Below, piece after piece: positions 1 to 9,287 of a stretch of 64,000 bases of DNA; position 1 is the stretch's first letter; every line of letters begins with the position of its first letter. The stretch spans positions 124,001 through 188,000 of the forward strand of contig NZ_JACARE010000006.1 in NCBI RefSeq assembly GCF_013386765.1, in the 5' to 3' direction. This stretch comes from Pseudomonas yamanorum (GTDB lineage: Bacteria > Pseudomonadota > Gammaproteobacteria > Pseudomonadales > Pseudomonadaceae). A model generated the notes under the pieces. The model searched no databases. It was not told where the DNA came from and worked only from the letters and a program-made list of their open reading frames with translations. The translations under genes and the position numbers were made by a program.

Positions 1-473
1 CGGGGTGAGGCGAGCCCGCCCTTGTACCAGCTCTGGTCGTAATAATTGGGGGCCGCGTCGCTGTTCCAGAACGTATTGACCGCCAGCTTGCCCGAGGCAT
101 CGCGGTGCCAGAAGGTGCTGTGCTTGTTACGCCCCGGCGTGCGCTGGTTGGGCAGGGGCCAGATGCCGCCGCCGAACACTTTCAATTCGCCGTACTGGTC
201 CACCAGGCCGGGCAGCACCTTGTCGATGGCGTCGCTGTCCAGCAGCGGGATGGTTTGGGTGATGGTGCGTTGCTGGGCCTGGACCTTGTTCAACTCGCCC
301 TGGATCTGCCCGGCCACTTCGGCAATGCGATTGAGCACCACCTGTTCTTCGGTGTGGCGCAGCGTGGGCGCCACCAACTGTCCGACGCCCACGACCGTCA
401 ATACGAATAACAACAGGACGAACAGCACCAGGAACAGGGTGTAACGGGCTTGGATAGAGCGCAATGAGGGCAT
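1..473 (-). CDS. Methyl-accepting chemotaxis protein, N-terminal part (runs off window)
   Basis: Reading the minus strand from the ATG at 473 gives an open frame to the window edge. It opens with a short basic stretch, then a hydrophobic segment (about residues 10-33, LFLVLFVLLLFVLTVVGVG), then a helical region and a periplasmic domain with motifs such as WPLPNQRTPGRNKHSTFW and WYKGG. This is the layout of a chemoreceptor with a dCache-type ligand-binding domain; the HAMP and signalling parts lie outside the window. A good ribosome site (AAGGA, 7 bases before the ATG) fixes the start. The ligand cannot be told. Confidence 0.75.
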   Translation of the reverse strand, partial: MPSLRSIQARYTLFLVLFVLLLFVLTVVGVGQLVAPTLRHTEEQVVLNRIAEVAGQIQGELNKVQAQQRTITQTIPLLDSDAIDKVLPGLVDQYGELKVFGGGIWPLPNQRTPGRNKHSTFWHRDASGKLAVNTFWNSDAAPNYYDQSWYKGGLASP

Positions 474-639
474 GGGGTCGTCCTTACGAAGCGTTTATTG
501 TGCGACGCGGCTTTGTTAGAGCTTCGAAGGGCTATCGGCTTGGGACGGGGGAGCTTTAGGTACCATGGTGCAAGAAAGTTGCACGGCATGCGTTGAATGA
601 TCGGAGCTGGCACGCCAGCCCCGATCCAGACCGGCCGGA

Positions 640-1635
640 TTATTTATCCAGCATCTGCATGACTTCTTCCGGGTAACGCAATCCGGCGGTTGCATTGGCC
701 GGGAAGATCGCTTCCAGGGCCGCCAATTCGGTCGGGTTCAGCTTGACCTCCAGTGCCGCGACATTCTCTTCCAGGTACTTGCGCTGCTTGGTGCCGGGGA
801 TCGGGATCAGGTAGTCCCCTTGCGCCAATACCCAGGCCAACGCCAACTGCCCGGCGGTCACGCCCTTATCGGCGGCCAGTGCCTGCACTTGTTCCACCAG
901 CAACAGGTTTTTCGCAAAGTTCTCGCCCTGAAAACGCGGGCTGAAGCGGCGGTAGTCATCCGCCGCAAAATCGTCCGGGCTTTTCAGGGCGCCGGTCAGG
1001 AAACCACGGCCCAGCGGGCTATAGGGCACAAATGCAATGCCCAGGCGCTGGCAGGCGGCGAGGCAGCCGTTGTCTTCCTGGTCGCGGCTCCACAGGGAAT
1101 ATTCGCTTTGCAGGGCGCAGATGGGGTGCACGTTGTGGGCGCGCTCCAGGGTGGCGGCCGAGGCTTCACTCAAGCCCAGGTAGCGCACCTTGCCTTGTTT
1201 GACCAGTTCAGCCATGGCGCCGACGGTTTCCTCAATCGCCACTTCCGGGTCGATGCGGTGCTGGTAATACAGGTCGAGGGTTTCTACGCCAAGGCGTTTC
1301 AAGGTGCCGTCGATGGCACTGCGGATGTACTCCGGCCGGCCATTCACGCCACGCAACGCCGGGTTCGACGGGTCGCGCACGATGCCGAACTTGCTGGCGA
1401 GAAACACCTGGTCGCGCTTGCCGGCGATGGCCTTGCCGATCAGCGCTTCGTTGGTGTGGGGGCCGTACATGTCGGCGGTGTCCAGCAGGTTGATCCCCAG
1501 CTCCAGGGCGCGGTGCAGGGTATATATGGCTTCGGTGGTGTCGGTGCCGGTGGTGTAGAAATCGGTCATGCCCATGCAGCCGAGGCCGATGGCGGAAACC
1601 TGGGGACCGTTTTTGCCGAGTTGACGAGTGTGCAT
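640..1635 (-). CDS. Aldo/keto reductase
   Basis: A 331-residue NADPH-dependent oxidoreductase of the aldo/keto reductase superfamily, a cytoplasmic TIM barrel that reduces aldehydes or ketones. The catalytic tetrad is visible as D52, Y57 (LDTADMYG), K82 (ASKFG) and H126 (YYQHRIDP). Full length for the single-domain family. It is divergent from the LysR gene that starts 120 bases upstream, so that regulator probably controls it, as is common for such pairs. The substrate is not evident. Confidence 0.92.
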   Translation of the reverse strand: MHTRQLGKNGPQVSAIGLGCMGMTDFYTTGTDTTEAIYTLHRALELGINLLDTADMYGPHTNEALIGKAIAGKRDQVFLASKFGIVRDPSNPALRGVNGRPEYIRSAIDGTLKRLGVETLDLYYQHRIDPEVAIEETVGAMAELVKQGKVRYLGLSEASAATLERAHNVHPICALQSEYSLWSRDQEDNGCLAACQRLGIAFVPYSPLGRGFLTGALKSPDDFAADDYRRFSPRFQGENFAKNLLLVEQVQALAADKGVTAGQLALAWVLAQGDYLIPIPGTKQRKYLEENVAALEVKLNPTELAALEAIFPANATAGLRYPEEVMQMLDK

Positions 1636-1754
1636 GGGTTCAGCTCCTGTGTAGGGAAGGGCGCCATTGTTGCCCTCGACAAAAGCGGGATAAACCGGCT
1701 AAAACCACTATCACTATTATGAAATTCTAAACAATCCCTGAAGGAAGCCCGCCC

Positions 1755-2672
1755 GTGGACCGTTTTAATGCGATGCGTGTGTTCGTGCGGATTGTCGAAT
1801 TGGGCGGCTTTGCCAAGGCGGCCGACAGCCTGCAACTGCCGCGCGCCTCGGTAACGATCCTGATCAAGCAACTGGAAGCGCACCTGGGCGTGCAGTTGTT
1901 GCAGCGCACCACGCGCCAGGTCAGCCCGACCCTCGACGGCGCCGCCTACTATCAGCGTTGTGTGAGCCTGCTGGCCGACCTTGAGGAAACCGAGGCGGTG
2001 TTCTCCACCAGCCGCCGCAACCCGCGCGGTACGTTGCGCATTGATATGCCGTCGGGGATCGGCCGGTTCCTGGTGATTCCGGCGCTGCCGGAGTTCACCG
2101 CGCGCTACCCGCAGATCGACCTGGAAATCGGCCTTAACGACCGCCCGGTAGACCTCATCCGCGAAGGTGTGGACTGCGTGTTGCGCGGTGGCCTGGCGCT
2201 GGACGAGTCACTGGTGGCGCGGCCGCTGGCAATGATGGACCAGGTGACCTGCGCCAGTCCCGGCTACGTGCAGCAGTTCGGCATGCCGTCGACACTGGAT
2301 GATTTGACCGGCCATCTGGTGGTCGAATATTTCTCCAGCACCAGCGGCAAGCGCTATGGCCTGGAGTTCCAGATGGGCAATGACATACGGTTGGTGGACT
2401 TGCCCAAGCAAGTCGCAGTGAACAGCGCCGACGGCTACCTGGCGGCCTGTGAAGCGGGTTATGGCTTGGTGCAGACGCCTTACTATCACGCCGTTCGCCA
2501 GCTGGAAGCGGGCACGTTGGTGGAGGTGTTGGCGGACCTGCAACCGCCGAAGTTGCCATTGACCGCGCTGTACCCGCCGCACCGCCAGTTGTCACAACGG
2601 GTGCGGGTCTTTGTCGATTGGCTGGTGGACCTGTGTGCTCGGCCCGACAATGGGTTGCAGCGTCAGCCTTGA
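1755..2672 (+). CDS. LysR-family transcriptional regulator
   Basis: 305 residues. The N-terminal winged helix-turn-helix (about residues 1-60, AKAADSLQLPRASVTILIKQ) is followed by a periplasmic-binding-protein-like effector domain. The start is GTG at 1755, supported by an AAGGAA ribosome site at 1741-1746. It is divergent from the aldo/keto reductase and likely binds the 120-bp space between them. The 3' end overlaps the convergent AraC gene by 10 bases. The effector is unknown. Confidence 0.93.
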   Translation: MDRFNAMRVFVRIVELGGFAKAADSLQLPRASVTILIKQLEAHLGVQLLQRTTRQVSPTLDGAAYYQRCVSLLADLEETEAVFSTSRRNPRGTLRIDMPSGIGRFLVIPALPEFTARYPQIDLEIGLNDRPVDLIREGVDCVLRGGLALDESLVARPLAMMDQVTCASPGYVQQFGMPSTLDDLTGHLVVEYFSSTSGKRYGLEFQMGNDIRLVDLPKQVAVNSADGYLAACEAGYGLVQTPYYHAVRQLEAGTLVEVLADLQPPKLPLTALYPPHRQLSQRVRVFVDWLVDLCARPDNGLQRQP

Positions 2673-3568
2673 GCCTTGCGATAGGCACCGGGCTGGAAGC
2701 CGGTGACTTTGTGGAAGGCCCGGGTGAAGGCGGCCACCGATTGATAGCCTACGGCCAGGGCTACCTCCGCCACCGTCTGGTCCTGCTTGAACAATTGGCA
2801 GGCGTGGCGCACGCGCATCATCAGCAGCACTTGCCCCGGCGACTGGCCGCACAGCTCATTGAAGCGCTTGAAAAACGCCGAGCGCGACAAACCGGTGCAG
2901 GCCGCCATGCTTTCCAGGGTCCAGGGATCGGCGGGGCGGGCGATCAACTGCTCCAGCAGGCCGGCAAATGCCGGTTGCCGGGCCAGGGCCGCGAGGCCGC
3001 CGAGTTCGGTGTTGTCCAGCACTTGCTGGCGCAGCACATACAGAAACAGCAGGTGGCACAGGCGCTCCAGCAGCGCGGGCGAGGGCGCCGGTGTGCGCTC
3101 GCATTCCTGCAGGATCAGATCGAACAGGTTACGCGCGGCGGTCAACGAAGGGTCGCCGGCCCGCAGGATGATCCAGGCGGGCAGGCTGTCGACGATCATC
3201 GCCGACAACCCGGACTGGAAATGAAAGAACCCGCACACCAGGCCCACACCATCGCTCGCCTGGCTGTCCAGCGCCACCATCGGTTGGCGCGGGCATTCCT
3301 GGGCGCCGGCGGCGGTGCCATCGCTGGACAAGCGGTACGCCAGGTCCCGCAGCAGGAAAACCGCGTCGCCATTGTTCAGCGGGTAGGGCGTCAAGTCGCC
3401 GTCGATGTGCATCCAGCATTGGCCTTGCACCACCAGATGAAAACTCGCGCTGGCCAAACCGTGGGTGCTGGCGTGCCAGTCGCCGCAGTAGCGCCCGACG
3501 TGAAACAGGCTGGTGTTGAGTTCAAGGCTATCTAATAACCAATCGACAAGCGCACTGGACGAATTCAT
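2663..3568 (-). CDS. AraC-family regulator with cupin-type sensor domain
   Basis: 301 residues. The N-terminal half is a cupin-like ligand domain (LVVQGQCWMHIDGD, followed by a PYPLNNGDAVFLLRD stretch). The C-terminal hundred residues hold two AraC-type helix-turn-helix motifs (LESMAACTGLSRSAFFKRF and VAEVALAVGYQSVAAFTRAF). Regulators of this layout usually sit beside, and control, oxidoreductase or peroxidase-like genes. It is divergent from the carboxymuconolactone decarboxylase family gene at 3671, with about 100 bases between the starts, so that gene is the likely target. Confidence 0.92.
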   Translation of the reverse strand: MNSSSALVDWLLDSLELNTSLFHVGRYCGDWHASTHGLASASFHLVVQGQCWMHIDGDLTPYPLNNGDAVFLLRDLAYRLSSDGTAAGAQECPRQPMVALDSQASDGVGLVCGFFHFQSGLSAMIVDSLPAWIILRAGDPSLTAARNLFDLILQECERTPAPSPALLERLCHLLFLYVLRQQVLDNTELGGLAALARQPAFAGLLEQLIARPADPWTLESMAACTGLSRSAFFKRFNELCGQSPGQVLLMMRVRHACQLFKQDQTVAEVALAVGYQSVAAFTRAFHKVTGFQPGAYRKAQG

Positions 3569-3670
3569 CTAACGGAAAGACTCTAGAGCAAGTAATCGCT
3601 ACTTTAGACTATTGAGCGGATTTTTTATAACCAACAGACTTGGTACACGAATCCATGAGGAGACCACTCC

Positions 3671-4231
3671 ATGTCCCGCGTACCGATGCTAACCCTGGAA
3701 ACCGCTCCTGAGGCGGCCAAGCCCTTTCTGGAAAATGCCCTGAAGGGTTCCGGGTTCATCCCCAATCTGCTGGCGGTGCTGGCCAATGCCCCGGCGGCAC
3801 TGGAAACCTACATCACCGTGTCCGGCCTGAACGCCAAGTCTGACCTGAGCCTGGCCGACCGTGAGGTGGTGCAGCTGATTGCCGCCACCACCCACGGTTG
3901 CGATTTCTGCGTCGCCGGGCACACTGCCGTAGCGCGCAACAAGGCCAAGCTGCCGGAAGACGTGATCGACGCCCTGCGCCAGCGTGGTGAACTGCCCAAC
4001 GCGCGTTATGAGACACTCGCCGAGTTCACCCGGGAAGTGATCGCCACCCGCGGTGATGTCAGCGATGCCGGCTTTGCCGCGTTCCGTGAGGCGGGCTACA
4101 CCGACGGTAATGCGCTGGAAGTTATCCTGGGGGTGAGCCTGGCCACCCTGTGCAATTTCGCCAACGTGTTTGCCCGCACCCCGCTGAACCCGGAGCTGGC
4201 GCAATACCGTTGGGAAAAACCGGCAAGCTGA
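3671..4231 (+). CDS. Carboxymuconolactone decarboxylase family (AhpD-like) protein
   Basis: 186 residues, mostly helical. The redox CxxC motif with a following histidine (THGCDFCVAGH; C77, C80, H84) is the signature of AhpD-like alkylhydroperoxidases in the CMD superfamily, which act on peroxides or serve as thiol-disulfide partners. The ribosome site GAGGAG lies before the ATG at 3671. It is likely regulated by the divergent AraC protein. The name of the family does not imply carboxymuconolactone as substrate. Confidence 0.88.
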   Translation: MSRVPMLTLETAPEAAKPFLENALKGSGFIPNLLAVLANAPAALETYITVSGLNAKSDLSLADREVVQLIAATTHGCDFCVAGHTAVARNKAKLPEDVIDALRQRGELPNARYETLAEFTREVIATRGDVSDAGFAAFREAGYTDGNALEVILGVSLATLCNFANVFARTPLNPELAQYRWEKPAS

Positions 4232-4283
4232 AGGCGCGCAAGCGTTCGCGATGGTAAACATGCTGTAACAAGGAGAAACATGA

Positions 4284-5345
4284 ATGCTTGACCCAATCTT
4301 GAGCCGTTGGCTCGATGTTCAAGCGCAGGCCCTGGATGTGGGCAGTTGCGATCCGCAGGAAGTGCTGCCACGGCTGGCAGAGGCCAATGTATTACGTATC
4401 GGTGTGCCCAAGGACCTCGGTGGCCTGGGCGGCGATGTCACCGGCGCGGTGGAAGCCATCGCCGATGTGGCCAGCCATTCCCTGGCCTCGGCGTTTGTGT
4501 GCTGGGGCCAACGCTCGTTTATCGAATATCTGCTGCAAAGCCCTAACCAGCGGCTGCGTGAGCAATTGCTGCCGGACCTGCTGAGCGGCAAGCTCGCGGG
4601 GGCGACCGGGCTGTCCAACGCGATGAAGTTTTTGTCTGGTATCGAGACGCTGCAAATCAGCGCCGAGCCGACGGATGACGGCTGGAACCTCAATGGCCGC
4701 CTGCACTGGGTGACCAATCTGCGCAAGAACGGGTTTGTGGTGGCGGCGGCCATCGAGCATGCCCAGGGCGGCGCGCCGTTTATCCTGGCGATTCCGGATT
4801 CGGTGAGTGGCCTGCAACGCTCCCGCGACCTGGAGCTGTTGGGCCTGCAATCGAGCAACACCGCAGCCCTTGGCTTTGAAGCCGTGGAACTGAGCCGCGA
4901 CTGGCTGCTGCACGAGGACGCACGCAAGTTCCTGCCGGCCGTACGCCCGGCGTTTCTCGGTTTGCAATGTGGCATGTCCATCGGCCTGGCCCGGCGTTCG
5001 CTGGCCGAGGTGGCCAATCACTTGGGCTCCAGCCGCACCGTATTGCGCGAAGAACTGGAAGTGCTGCGTACCTCGCTGGAGCAGGCAGTCAACGACCTCA
5101 AGAAAGGCCTGCTCAGTGGCCGCTTCGGTACTGAGCCGGTGCCGTTGTTCCGCCTGCGCATTGCCCTCGCCGAAATTGCTGCCAGCGCTGTTCAGCTTGA
5201 GTTGCAAGCCAGCGGCGGCAAGGCCTATTTGACCGCCCACGGCAGCGGCTTTGCCCGGCGCTGGCGCGAGTCGGCATTTGTGCCGATCGTGACCCCGAGC
5301 CTGGTGCAGTTGCGCACCGAGTTGAACCGTCAGGCCAATCTATGA
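4284..5345 (+). CDS. Acyl-CoA-dehydrogenase-like flavoenzyme
   Basis: 353 residues, with the all-helical N-terminal, central beta and C-terminal helical regions of the acyl-CoA dehydrogenase/flavin monooxygenase fold (for example VTGAVEAIADVASHSLASAF and LSNAMKFLSG). It is the first gene of a tight operon with an SsuABC-like importer (next start overlaps by 4 bases). In pseudomonads such flavoenzymes (SfnB/DszC type) next to sulfonate-type importers are linked to organosulfur use; here that is an inference from context. The start at 4284 follows AAGGAG by 8 bases; an ATG at 4280 is out of frame. Confidence 0.8.
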   Translation: MLDPILSRWLDVQAQALDVGSCDPQEVLPRLAEANVLRIGVPKDLGGLGGDVTGAVEAIADVASHSLASAFVCWGQRSFIEYLLQSPNQRLREQLLPDLLSGKLAGATGLSNAMKFLSGIETLQISAEPTDDGWNLNGRLHWVTNLRKNGFVVAAAIEHAQGGAPFILAIPDSVSGLQRSRDLELLGLQSSNTAALGFEAVELSRDWLLHEDARKFLPAVRPAFLGLQCGMSIGLARRSLAEVANHLGSSRTVLREELEVLRTSLEQAVNDLKKGLLSGRFGTEPVPLFRLRIALAEIAASAVQLELQASGGKAYLTAHGSGFARRWRESAFVPIVTPSLVQLRTELNRQANL

Positions 5346-6145
5346 GCCAGGCGGTATTGCACGCCCAGGGGATTTGCCTGGGGTACGCGGGTAATTCGGT
5401 GCTGGAAGGTTTTGACCTGCAACTGCAGCCGGGTGAAGTGGTGTCGATCCTCGGCCCCAGCGGCGTTGGCAAGTCCAGCCTGCTGCGGGTGCTGGCCGGT
5501 TTGCAGGCGCCCCAGGGCGGCAGCATCAGCCTGCTGGGCGAGCCGTTGGACGGCCCGCATCCGCGAGTGGCGGTGGCATTCCAGGACCCCAGCCTGTTGC
5601 CCTGGCTGAGCCTGGAAAAGAACGTGGCCTTCGGCCTGGACTTCGCCCGCCAGCCGCACCTCAGCCCTGAAGAGCGACGCAGCCGGATCGACCACGCGAT
5701 CCACGCCGTGGGCCTTGAACACGCTCGCCAGCAATTCCCGGCGGCGCTGTCCGGCGGCATGGCCCAGCGCACCGCGTTGGCCCGCTGCCTGGCCCGCCAG
5801 CCGCAGGTGTTGCTGCTGGACGAACCCTTCGGTGCCCTGGATGAAGTGACCCGTGCCGACATGCAGCACTTGCTGCTCAAGGTCAATCGCGAGCAAGGCT
5901 CGGCGGCGGTGCTGATCACCCATGACATCGACGAAGCGCTGCTGCTGTCCGACCGGATTCTGCTACTGGGTAACCGCCCGGCGCGGACCCTCGGCGAATG
6001 GCGCATCGACCTGCCGCAACCGCGGGAAGAACAGGTGGAAGCCATCGGCATCCTGCGCATCGAGATTCTCAAAACCCTACGGCAGGCGAGCCGCACTAAC
6101 CCCCAACCCAATGAACTGCTGGAGCCTTGCCATGTGTCTGGATGA
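5342..6145 (+). CDS. ABC transporter ATP-binding protein (SsuB/TauB-like)
   Basis: 267 residues, a single ABC ATPase. Walker A is GPSGVGKSS (about residues 38-46), the signature LSGGMAQRTALARCLA, Walker B VLLLDEPFGALDE, and the switch histidine is in LITHDIDEA. The sequence type matches the nitrate/sulfonate/taurine importer group. The start overlaps the stop of the upstream gene by 4 bases and its end overlaps the binding-protein gene by 14, so translation is coupled. It powers the permease encoded at 7328. Confidence 0.93.
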   Translation: MSQAVLHAQGICLGYAGNSVLEGFDLQLQPGEVVSILGPSGVGKSSLLRVLAGLQAPQGGSISLLGEPLDGPHPRVAVAFQDPSLLPWLSLEKNVAFGLDFARQPHLSPEERRSRIDHAIHAVGLEHARQQFPAALSGGMAQRTALARCLARQPQVLLLDEPFGALDEVTRADMQHLLLKVNREQGSAAVLITHDIDEALLLSDRILLLGNRPARTLGEWRIDLPQPREEQVEAIGILRIEILKTLRQASRTNPQPNELLEPCHVSG

Positions 6146-7331
6146 CCTCACTCACTCGCGCCGTGACTTTCTCAAACTCTCGGCCGTGCTCAGTGCCGCC
6201 GGGGCCTTGCCACTGCTCAGCAGCTTGCAGGCCCGAGCGGCCAGTGAGCCGGACGCACCGGTGCGCATCGGCTACCTGCCGATCACCGACGCCACGCCGC
6301 TGCTGGTGGCCCACAACAATGGCCTGTTCGAAGCCGAAGGCATCAAGGCCGAGCGCCCGGTGCTGTTACGCAGCTGGGCCCAGGTGATCGAGGCGTTTAT
6401 CTCGGGACAGGTCAACGTGATTCACCTGCTGTCGCCGATGACCGTGTGGGCCCGTTATGGCAGCAAGGTGCCGGCCAAGGTCGTGGCCTGGAACCACGTG
6501 GGCGGCTCGGGCTTGACCGTGTCCCCGGGGATTACCGACGTGAAGCAACTGGGCGGCAAGTCGGTGGCGATTCCGTTCTGGTACTCGATCCACAACGTGG
6601 TGGTGCAGCAGCTGTTCCGCGACAACGGCCTGACCCCGGTGGCCCGCGCCGCCGGCAGCGCGATTGCCGCCAACGAGGTCAACCTGATCGTATTGCCGCC
6701 CTCGGACATGCCGCCGGCCCTGGCCAGCAAGCGCATTGACGGCTACATCGTCGCCGAGCCGTTCAACGCCCTGGCGGAAAACCTCAATGTGGGTCGTGTG
6801 CAGCGCTTCACCGGCGATGTGTGGCGCAACCACGCCTGCTGCGTGGTGTTCATGCACGAGCACGACCTGACCAACCGCCCGGAATGGTCGCAGAAGGTGG
6901 TGAGTGCCATCGTCAAGGCCCAGGTCTGGACCCGCGACAACCGCGAAGAAGCGGTGAAGCTGCTGTCCAAGGACGGCGAGAACCGCTACACCCCGCACGC
7001 TGAACCGGTGCTGCGCAAAGTCCTGGCGCCGGCTGCCAGCGATCGTGCGGCGTACCTCGCCGACGGCGCGATCCAGCACGCCAACTGGGACGAACACCGC
7101 ATCGACTTCCAACCGTACCCGTTCCCGAGCTACACCGAAGAACTGGTCCGCCGCCTGAAAGACACGCTGATCGAGGGCGACAAGAAATTCCTCGCCGACC
7201 TCGACCCTGCCTTCGTTGCCAAAGACCTGGTGGATGACCGCTTTGTGCGTAACGCCATCGCGGCAGTCGGCGGCATGAAGACCTTCGGTCTGCCGGAAGG
7301 CTTCGAGCGAAACGAGGAGATTGGCGTTTGA
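6132..7331 (+). CDS. ABC transporter substrate-binding protein, Tat-exported (SsuA/NrtA-like)
   Basis: 399 residues from the ATG at 6132, inside the end of the ATPase gene. The N-terminus has a twin-arginine signal (SRRDFLK, residues 9-15) followed by a hydrophobic run and ARAAS cleavage-type sequence, so it is exported folded to the periplasm. The mature part (IGYLPITDATPLLVAHNNG) is the NMT1/THI5-like binding-protein fold of nitrate, sulfonate and taurine importers. A longer frame upstream exists but lies inside the ATPase gene and lacks a signal at its start. The ligand is unknown. Confidence 0.9.
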   Translation: MCLDDLTHSRRDFLKLSAVLSAAGALPLLSSLQARAASEPDAPVRIGYLPITDATPLLVAHNNGLFEAEGIKAERPVLLRSWAQVIEAFISGQVNVIHLLSPMTVWARYGSKVPAKVVAWNHVGGSGLTVSPGITDVKQLGGKSVAIPFWYSIHNVVVQQLFRDNGLTPVARAAGSAIAANEVNLIVLPPSDMPPALASKRIDGYIVAEPFNALAENLNVGRVQRFTGDVWRNHACCVVFMHEHDLTNRPEWSQKVVSAIVKAQVWTRDNREEAVKLLSKDGENRYTPHAEPVLRKVLAPAASDRAAYLADGAIQHANWDEHRIDFQPYPFPSYTEELVRRLKDTLIEGDKKFLADLDPAFVAKDLVDDRFVRNAIAAVGGMKTFGLPEGFERNEEIGV

Positions 7332-8104
7332 ACCACGGCAAAACCTTGGCGTTGCCGGGCTGGCTGCTCGGCTTGAGCGGGCTGGCTGGCTTGTTGTTGC
7401 TCTGGTGGCTGGGAGTGAAGGTGTTTGGCAGTGCAGACGGTTTGTCTGCGCGGTTTTCGCTGTCGGCGACCTTCGCCAGCCTGTGGGAATTGTTGGGGCG
7501 CAGCGAGCTGTACCTGAACATTGCGGTGAGCCTCAAGCGGATTTTCGTCGGGCTGTTCCTGGCGTTGCTGATTGGCGTGCCGTTGGGCTTGCTGGTGGGC
7601 AGTTCGCGCAAGCTGGAGGCGGCGACCACGCCGGCCTTCCAGTTTCTGCGGATGATCTCGCCGCTGTCGTGGATGCCCATCGTGGTGATGTTGATGGGGG
7701 TGGGCGACCAGCCGATCTACTTCCTGCTGGCGTTCGCGGCGGTGTGGCCGATTCTGCTTAATACGGCGGCGGGCGTGCGTCAGCTCGACCCGCGCTGGCT
7801 GCAACTGAGCAAAAGCCTGAGCGCCACGCGCTGGGAAACCTTGCGCCGGGTGATTATTCCCGGGGTGATGGGGCATGTGCTGACGGGTGTGCGCCTGGCC
7901 ATCGGCATTCTGTGGATCGTGCTGGTGCCGTGCGAGATGCTCGGGGTGAGTGCCGGGCTGGGTTATTACATCCTCGACACCCGCGACCGGCTGGCTTACT
8001 CGGAGCTGATGGCGATGGTGCTGCTGATCGGCCTGTTGGGGTTTGCCCTGGACGCGTTTGCGCGGTGGTTGCATCAGCGTTGGGTGCATGGTGCAAACAG
8101 TTAG
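7328..8104 (+). CDS. ABC transporter permease (SsuC/TauC-like)
   Basis: 258 residues with about six hydrophobic segments and the inner-membrane BPD-transporter coupling loop (WLQLSKSLSATRWETLRRVIIPGVM). The start is TTG at 7328 overlapping the TGA of the binding-protein gene, with GAGGAG at 7315-7320 as ribosome site. It completes the importer with the two upstream genes. A strong intrinsic terminator follows 15 bases after the stop. Confidence 0.92.
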   Translation: MNHGKTLALPGWLLGLSGLAGLLLLWWLGVKVFGSADGLSARFSLSATFASLWELLGRSELYLNIAVSLKRIFVGLFLALLIGVPLGLLVGSSRKLEAATTPAFQFLRMISPLSWMPIVVMLMGVGDQPIYFLLAFAAVWPILLNTAAGVRQLDPRWLQLSKSLSATRWETLRRVIIPGVMGHVLTGVRLAIGILWIVLVPCEMLGVSAGLGYYILDTRDRLAYSELMAMVLLIGLLGFALDAFARWLHQRWVHGANS

Positions 8105-8118
8105 GCCTGGCCTTTCAC

Positions 8119-8151
8119 AACAAACCCGACGAGATGTCGGGTTTGTTGTTT
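8119..8151 (+). terminator. Intrinsic terminator of the importer operon
   Basis: A 12-bp perfect stem, AACAAACCCGAC / GTCGGGTTTGTT, with a 5-base loop, followed by a short T-rich run. It lies just after the permease stop and before the convergent lipoprotein gene; the A-rich left flank could let it also act on the minus strand. Confidence 0.85.
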
Positions 8152-8162
8152 ATGCGGCGCGA

Positions 8163-8300
8163 TCAGCGATGGTAATACCCAGGTCCGCCTTCGCTGTAGC
8201 GATGGTCGTGCCAACCGCCACCGCCGTGGGGGAATATGATGCAGCCACTCATGCTCAGCATGATCAGCAAGGGAATCAGCAGTGTGATTCGACGAAGCAT
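8163..8300 (-). CDS. Small lipoprotein
   Basis: 45 residues from the ATG at 8300 (ribosome site AGAGGA about 7 bases upstream). It has a basic start, a hydrophobic core and a lipobox (SMSGC, cysteine at 20), then a short Gly/His/Tyr-rich tail. It should be a lipid-anchored envelope protein. Function unknown. The stop lies 12 bases from the terminator of the importer operon. Confidence 0.7.
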   Translation of the reverse strand: MLRRITLLIPLLIMLSMSGCIIFPHGGGGWHDHRYSEGGPGYYHR

Positions 8301-8473
8301 TTCAAAATCCTCTAGGGTGCTCACAGGTTCAATCAGGCGTTGTGCAAGCCAAAGTTTTTCATCGCCTGTAACATGAGACCCCGCCGACCCCAGTCCATCC
8401 CCGGCAATGGGTATGTGCTTGGTGTGGCCGTCGATACAAAGTGGATACAATTTTTCAGCTTCAGGAACCCGTC

Positions 8474-8668
8474 ATGACCCAAAAGCAACGTCTGAAATAT
8501 TCGATTCTGATTTCCCTGGTGGTGCTGGGGACGATGTTTGGCCTGTCCTACCTGCAGACCAACGGGGTCATCAGCGAGAAAACGTTCCAGTACATCGCCA
8601 TTGCCGTGGCGGTGACCGTGGTGGTGATCAACGGTGTGATGCGCCGCAAGGTCAAGCCTAACCTGTAA
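8474..8668 (+). CDS. Small inner-membrane protein, two predicted helices
   Basis: 64 residues from the ATG at 8474, preceded by AGGAA. Two hydrophobic segments (about 10-26 and 42-56) flank a short polar loop, and the C-terminus is basic (MRRKVKPNL), so both ends probably face the cytoplasm. Not recognised. It converges on the Fur-like gene, with one base between the two stops. Confidence 0.65.
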   Translation: MTQKQRLKYSILISLVVLGTMFGLSYLQTNGVISEKTFQYIAIAVAVTVVVINGVMRRKVKPNL

Positions 8669-8669
8669 G

Positions 8670-9047
8670 TCAGGCCCGGCCCTCCAGGACTTTGGCAGCC
8701 TGCTCGTGCAGGCTGTAGCTCTTGTCGGCGTTCAGGGTGATCACGCCTTCGATGCACAGGCGCTTGAGCACCTCGCGCACGCTGAGAAACGACAGCGGGA
8801 TGCCCAGCTCCAGCAAATGGCTGTGCACGCCCCGCACGCCGAGGGTGCGCTGGTTGTCGGCGGCGGTCAGCAGGGCGTCGATGACTTTCAGCCGGATCAG
8901 GCTGGTGCGCAGGCCAAAACATTTGAGCAAATGACGAATGCGCTGGTTGCCGTGTTCCGGCGCCTTGCCGAACGCCTGGTTGCCGGAGCCAAACGCGCCG
9001 TCATGCATGGATGAGTGTCCTTCCGTGGGCAGTTGCGGGTTGTACAT
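8670..9047 (-). CDS. Fur-like winged-helix regulator
   Basis: 125 residues. From about residue 35 the sequence follows the Fur-family DNA-binding part (RQLLKCFGLRTSLIRLKV-like start, then LGIPLSFLSVREVLKRLCIEGVITL). The metal-binding His/Cys-rich dimerisation half of true Fur proteins is missing, so metal sensing is doubtful. It resembles proteins annotated in pseudomonads as Fe2+/Zn2+ uptake regulators. It is divergent from pvdQ, with 240 bases between the starts. Confidence 0.65.
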   Translation of the reverse strand: MYNPQLPTEGHSSMHDGAFGSGNQAFGKAPEHGNQRIRHLLKCFGLRTSLIRLKVIDALLTAADNQRTLGVRGVHSHLLELGIPLSFLSVREVLKRLCIEGVITLNADKSYSLHEQAAKVLEGRA

Positions 9048-9201
9048 GCAAAAACTCCTTATCAGAGCCTGATCAGGAAAATGATGGTGCTCTTACCTAA
9101 TAAGACGTACGAGCAGCCGAAATCATGAAGTGCAGGATGTAGAAATTTTGTCGGTAACATCCTGGAGACATAAATAACGTTGGCTCACGCCGTGGATCTT
9201 C

Positions 9202-9224
9202 TAAATTTTTCCGGGTGTTTACGT
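9202..9224 (+). promoter_or_regulatory. Candidate PvdS-type (iron-starvation sigma) promoter of pvdQ
   Basis: TAAAT at 9202-9206 and CGT at 9222-9224 are the two elements known for promoters of PvdS-type sigma factors. They are 15 bases apart, one less than the spacing usually quoted (about 16). The site lies 64 bases before the pvdQ start, and pvdQ is a known PvdS target in P. aeruginosa, which supports the reading. Confidence 0.4.
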
Positions 9225-9287
9225 CTTTACTGAGGTGTTGGCGAAGCTGTCCCTCGTCACGGTGTTTAATTTGGCTGTGGAGTCTGC

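Noticed and set aside
820..1722. Plus-strand 300-residue frame opposite the aldo/keto reductase
   Set aside because: The minus-strand protein has all four catalytic residues of its family.
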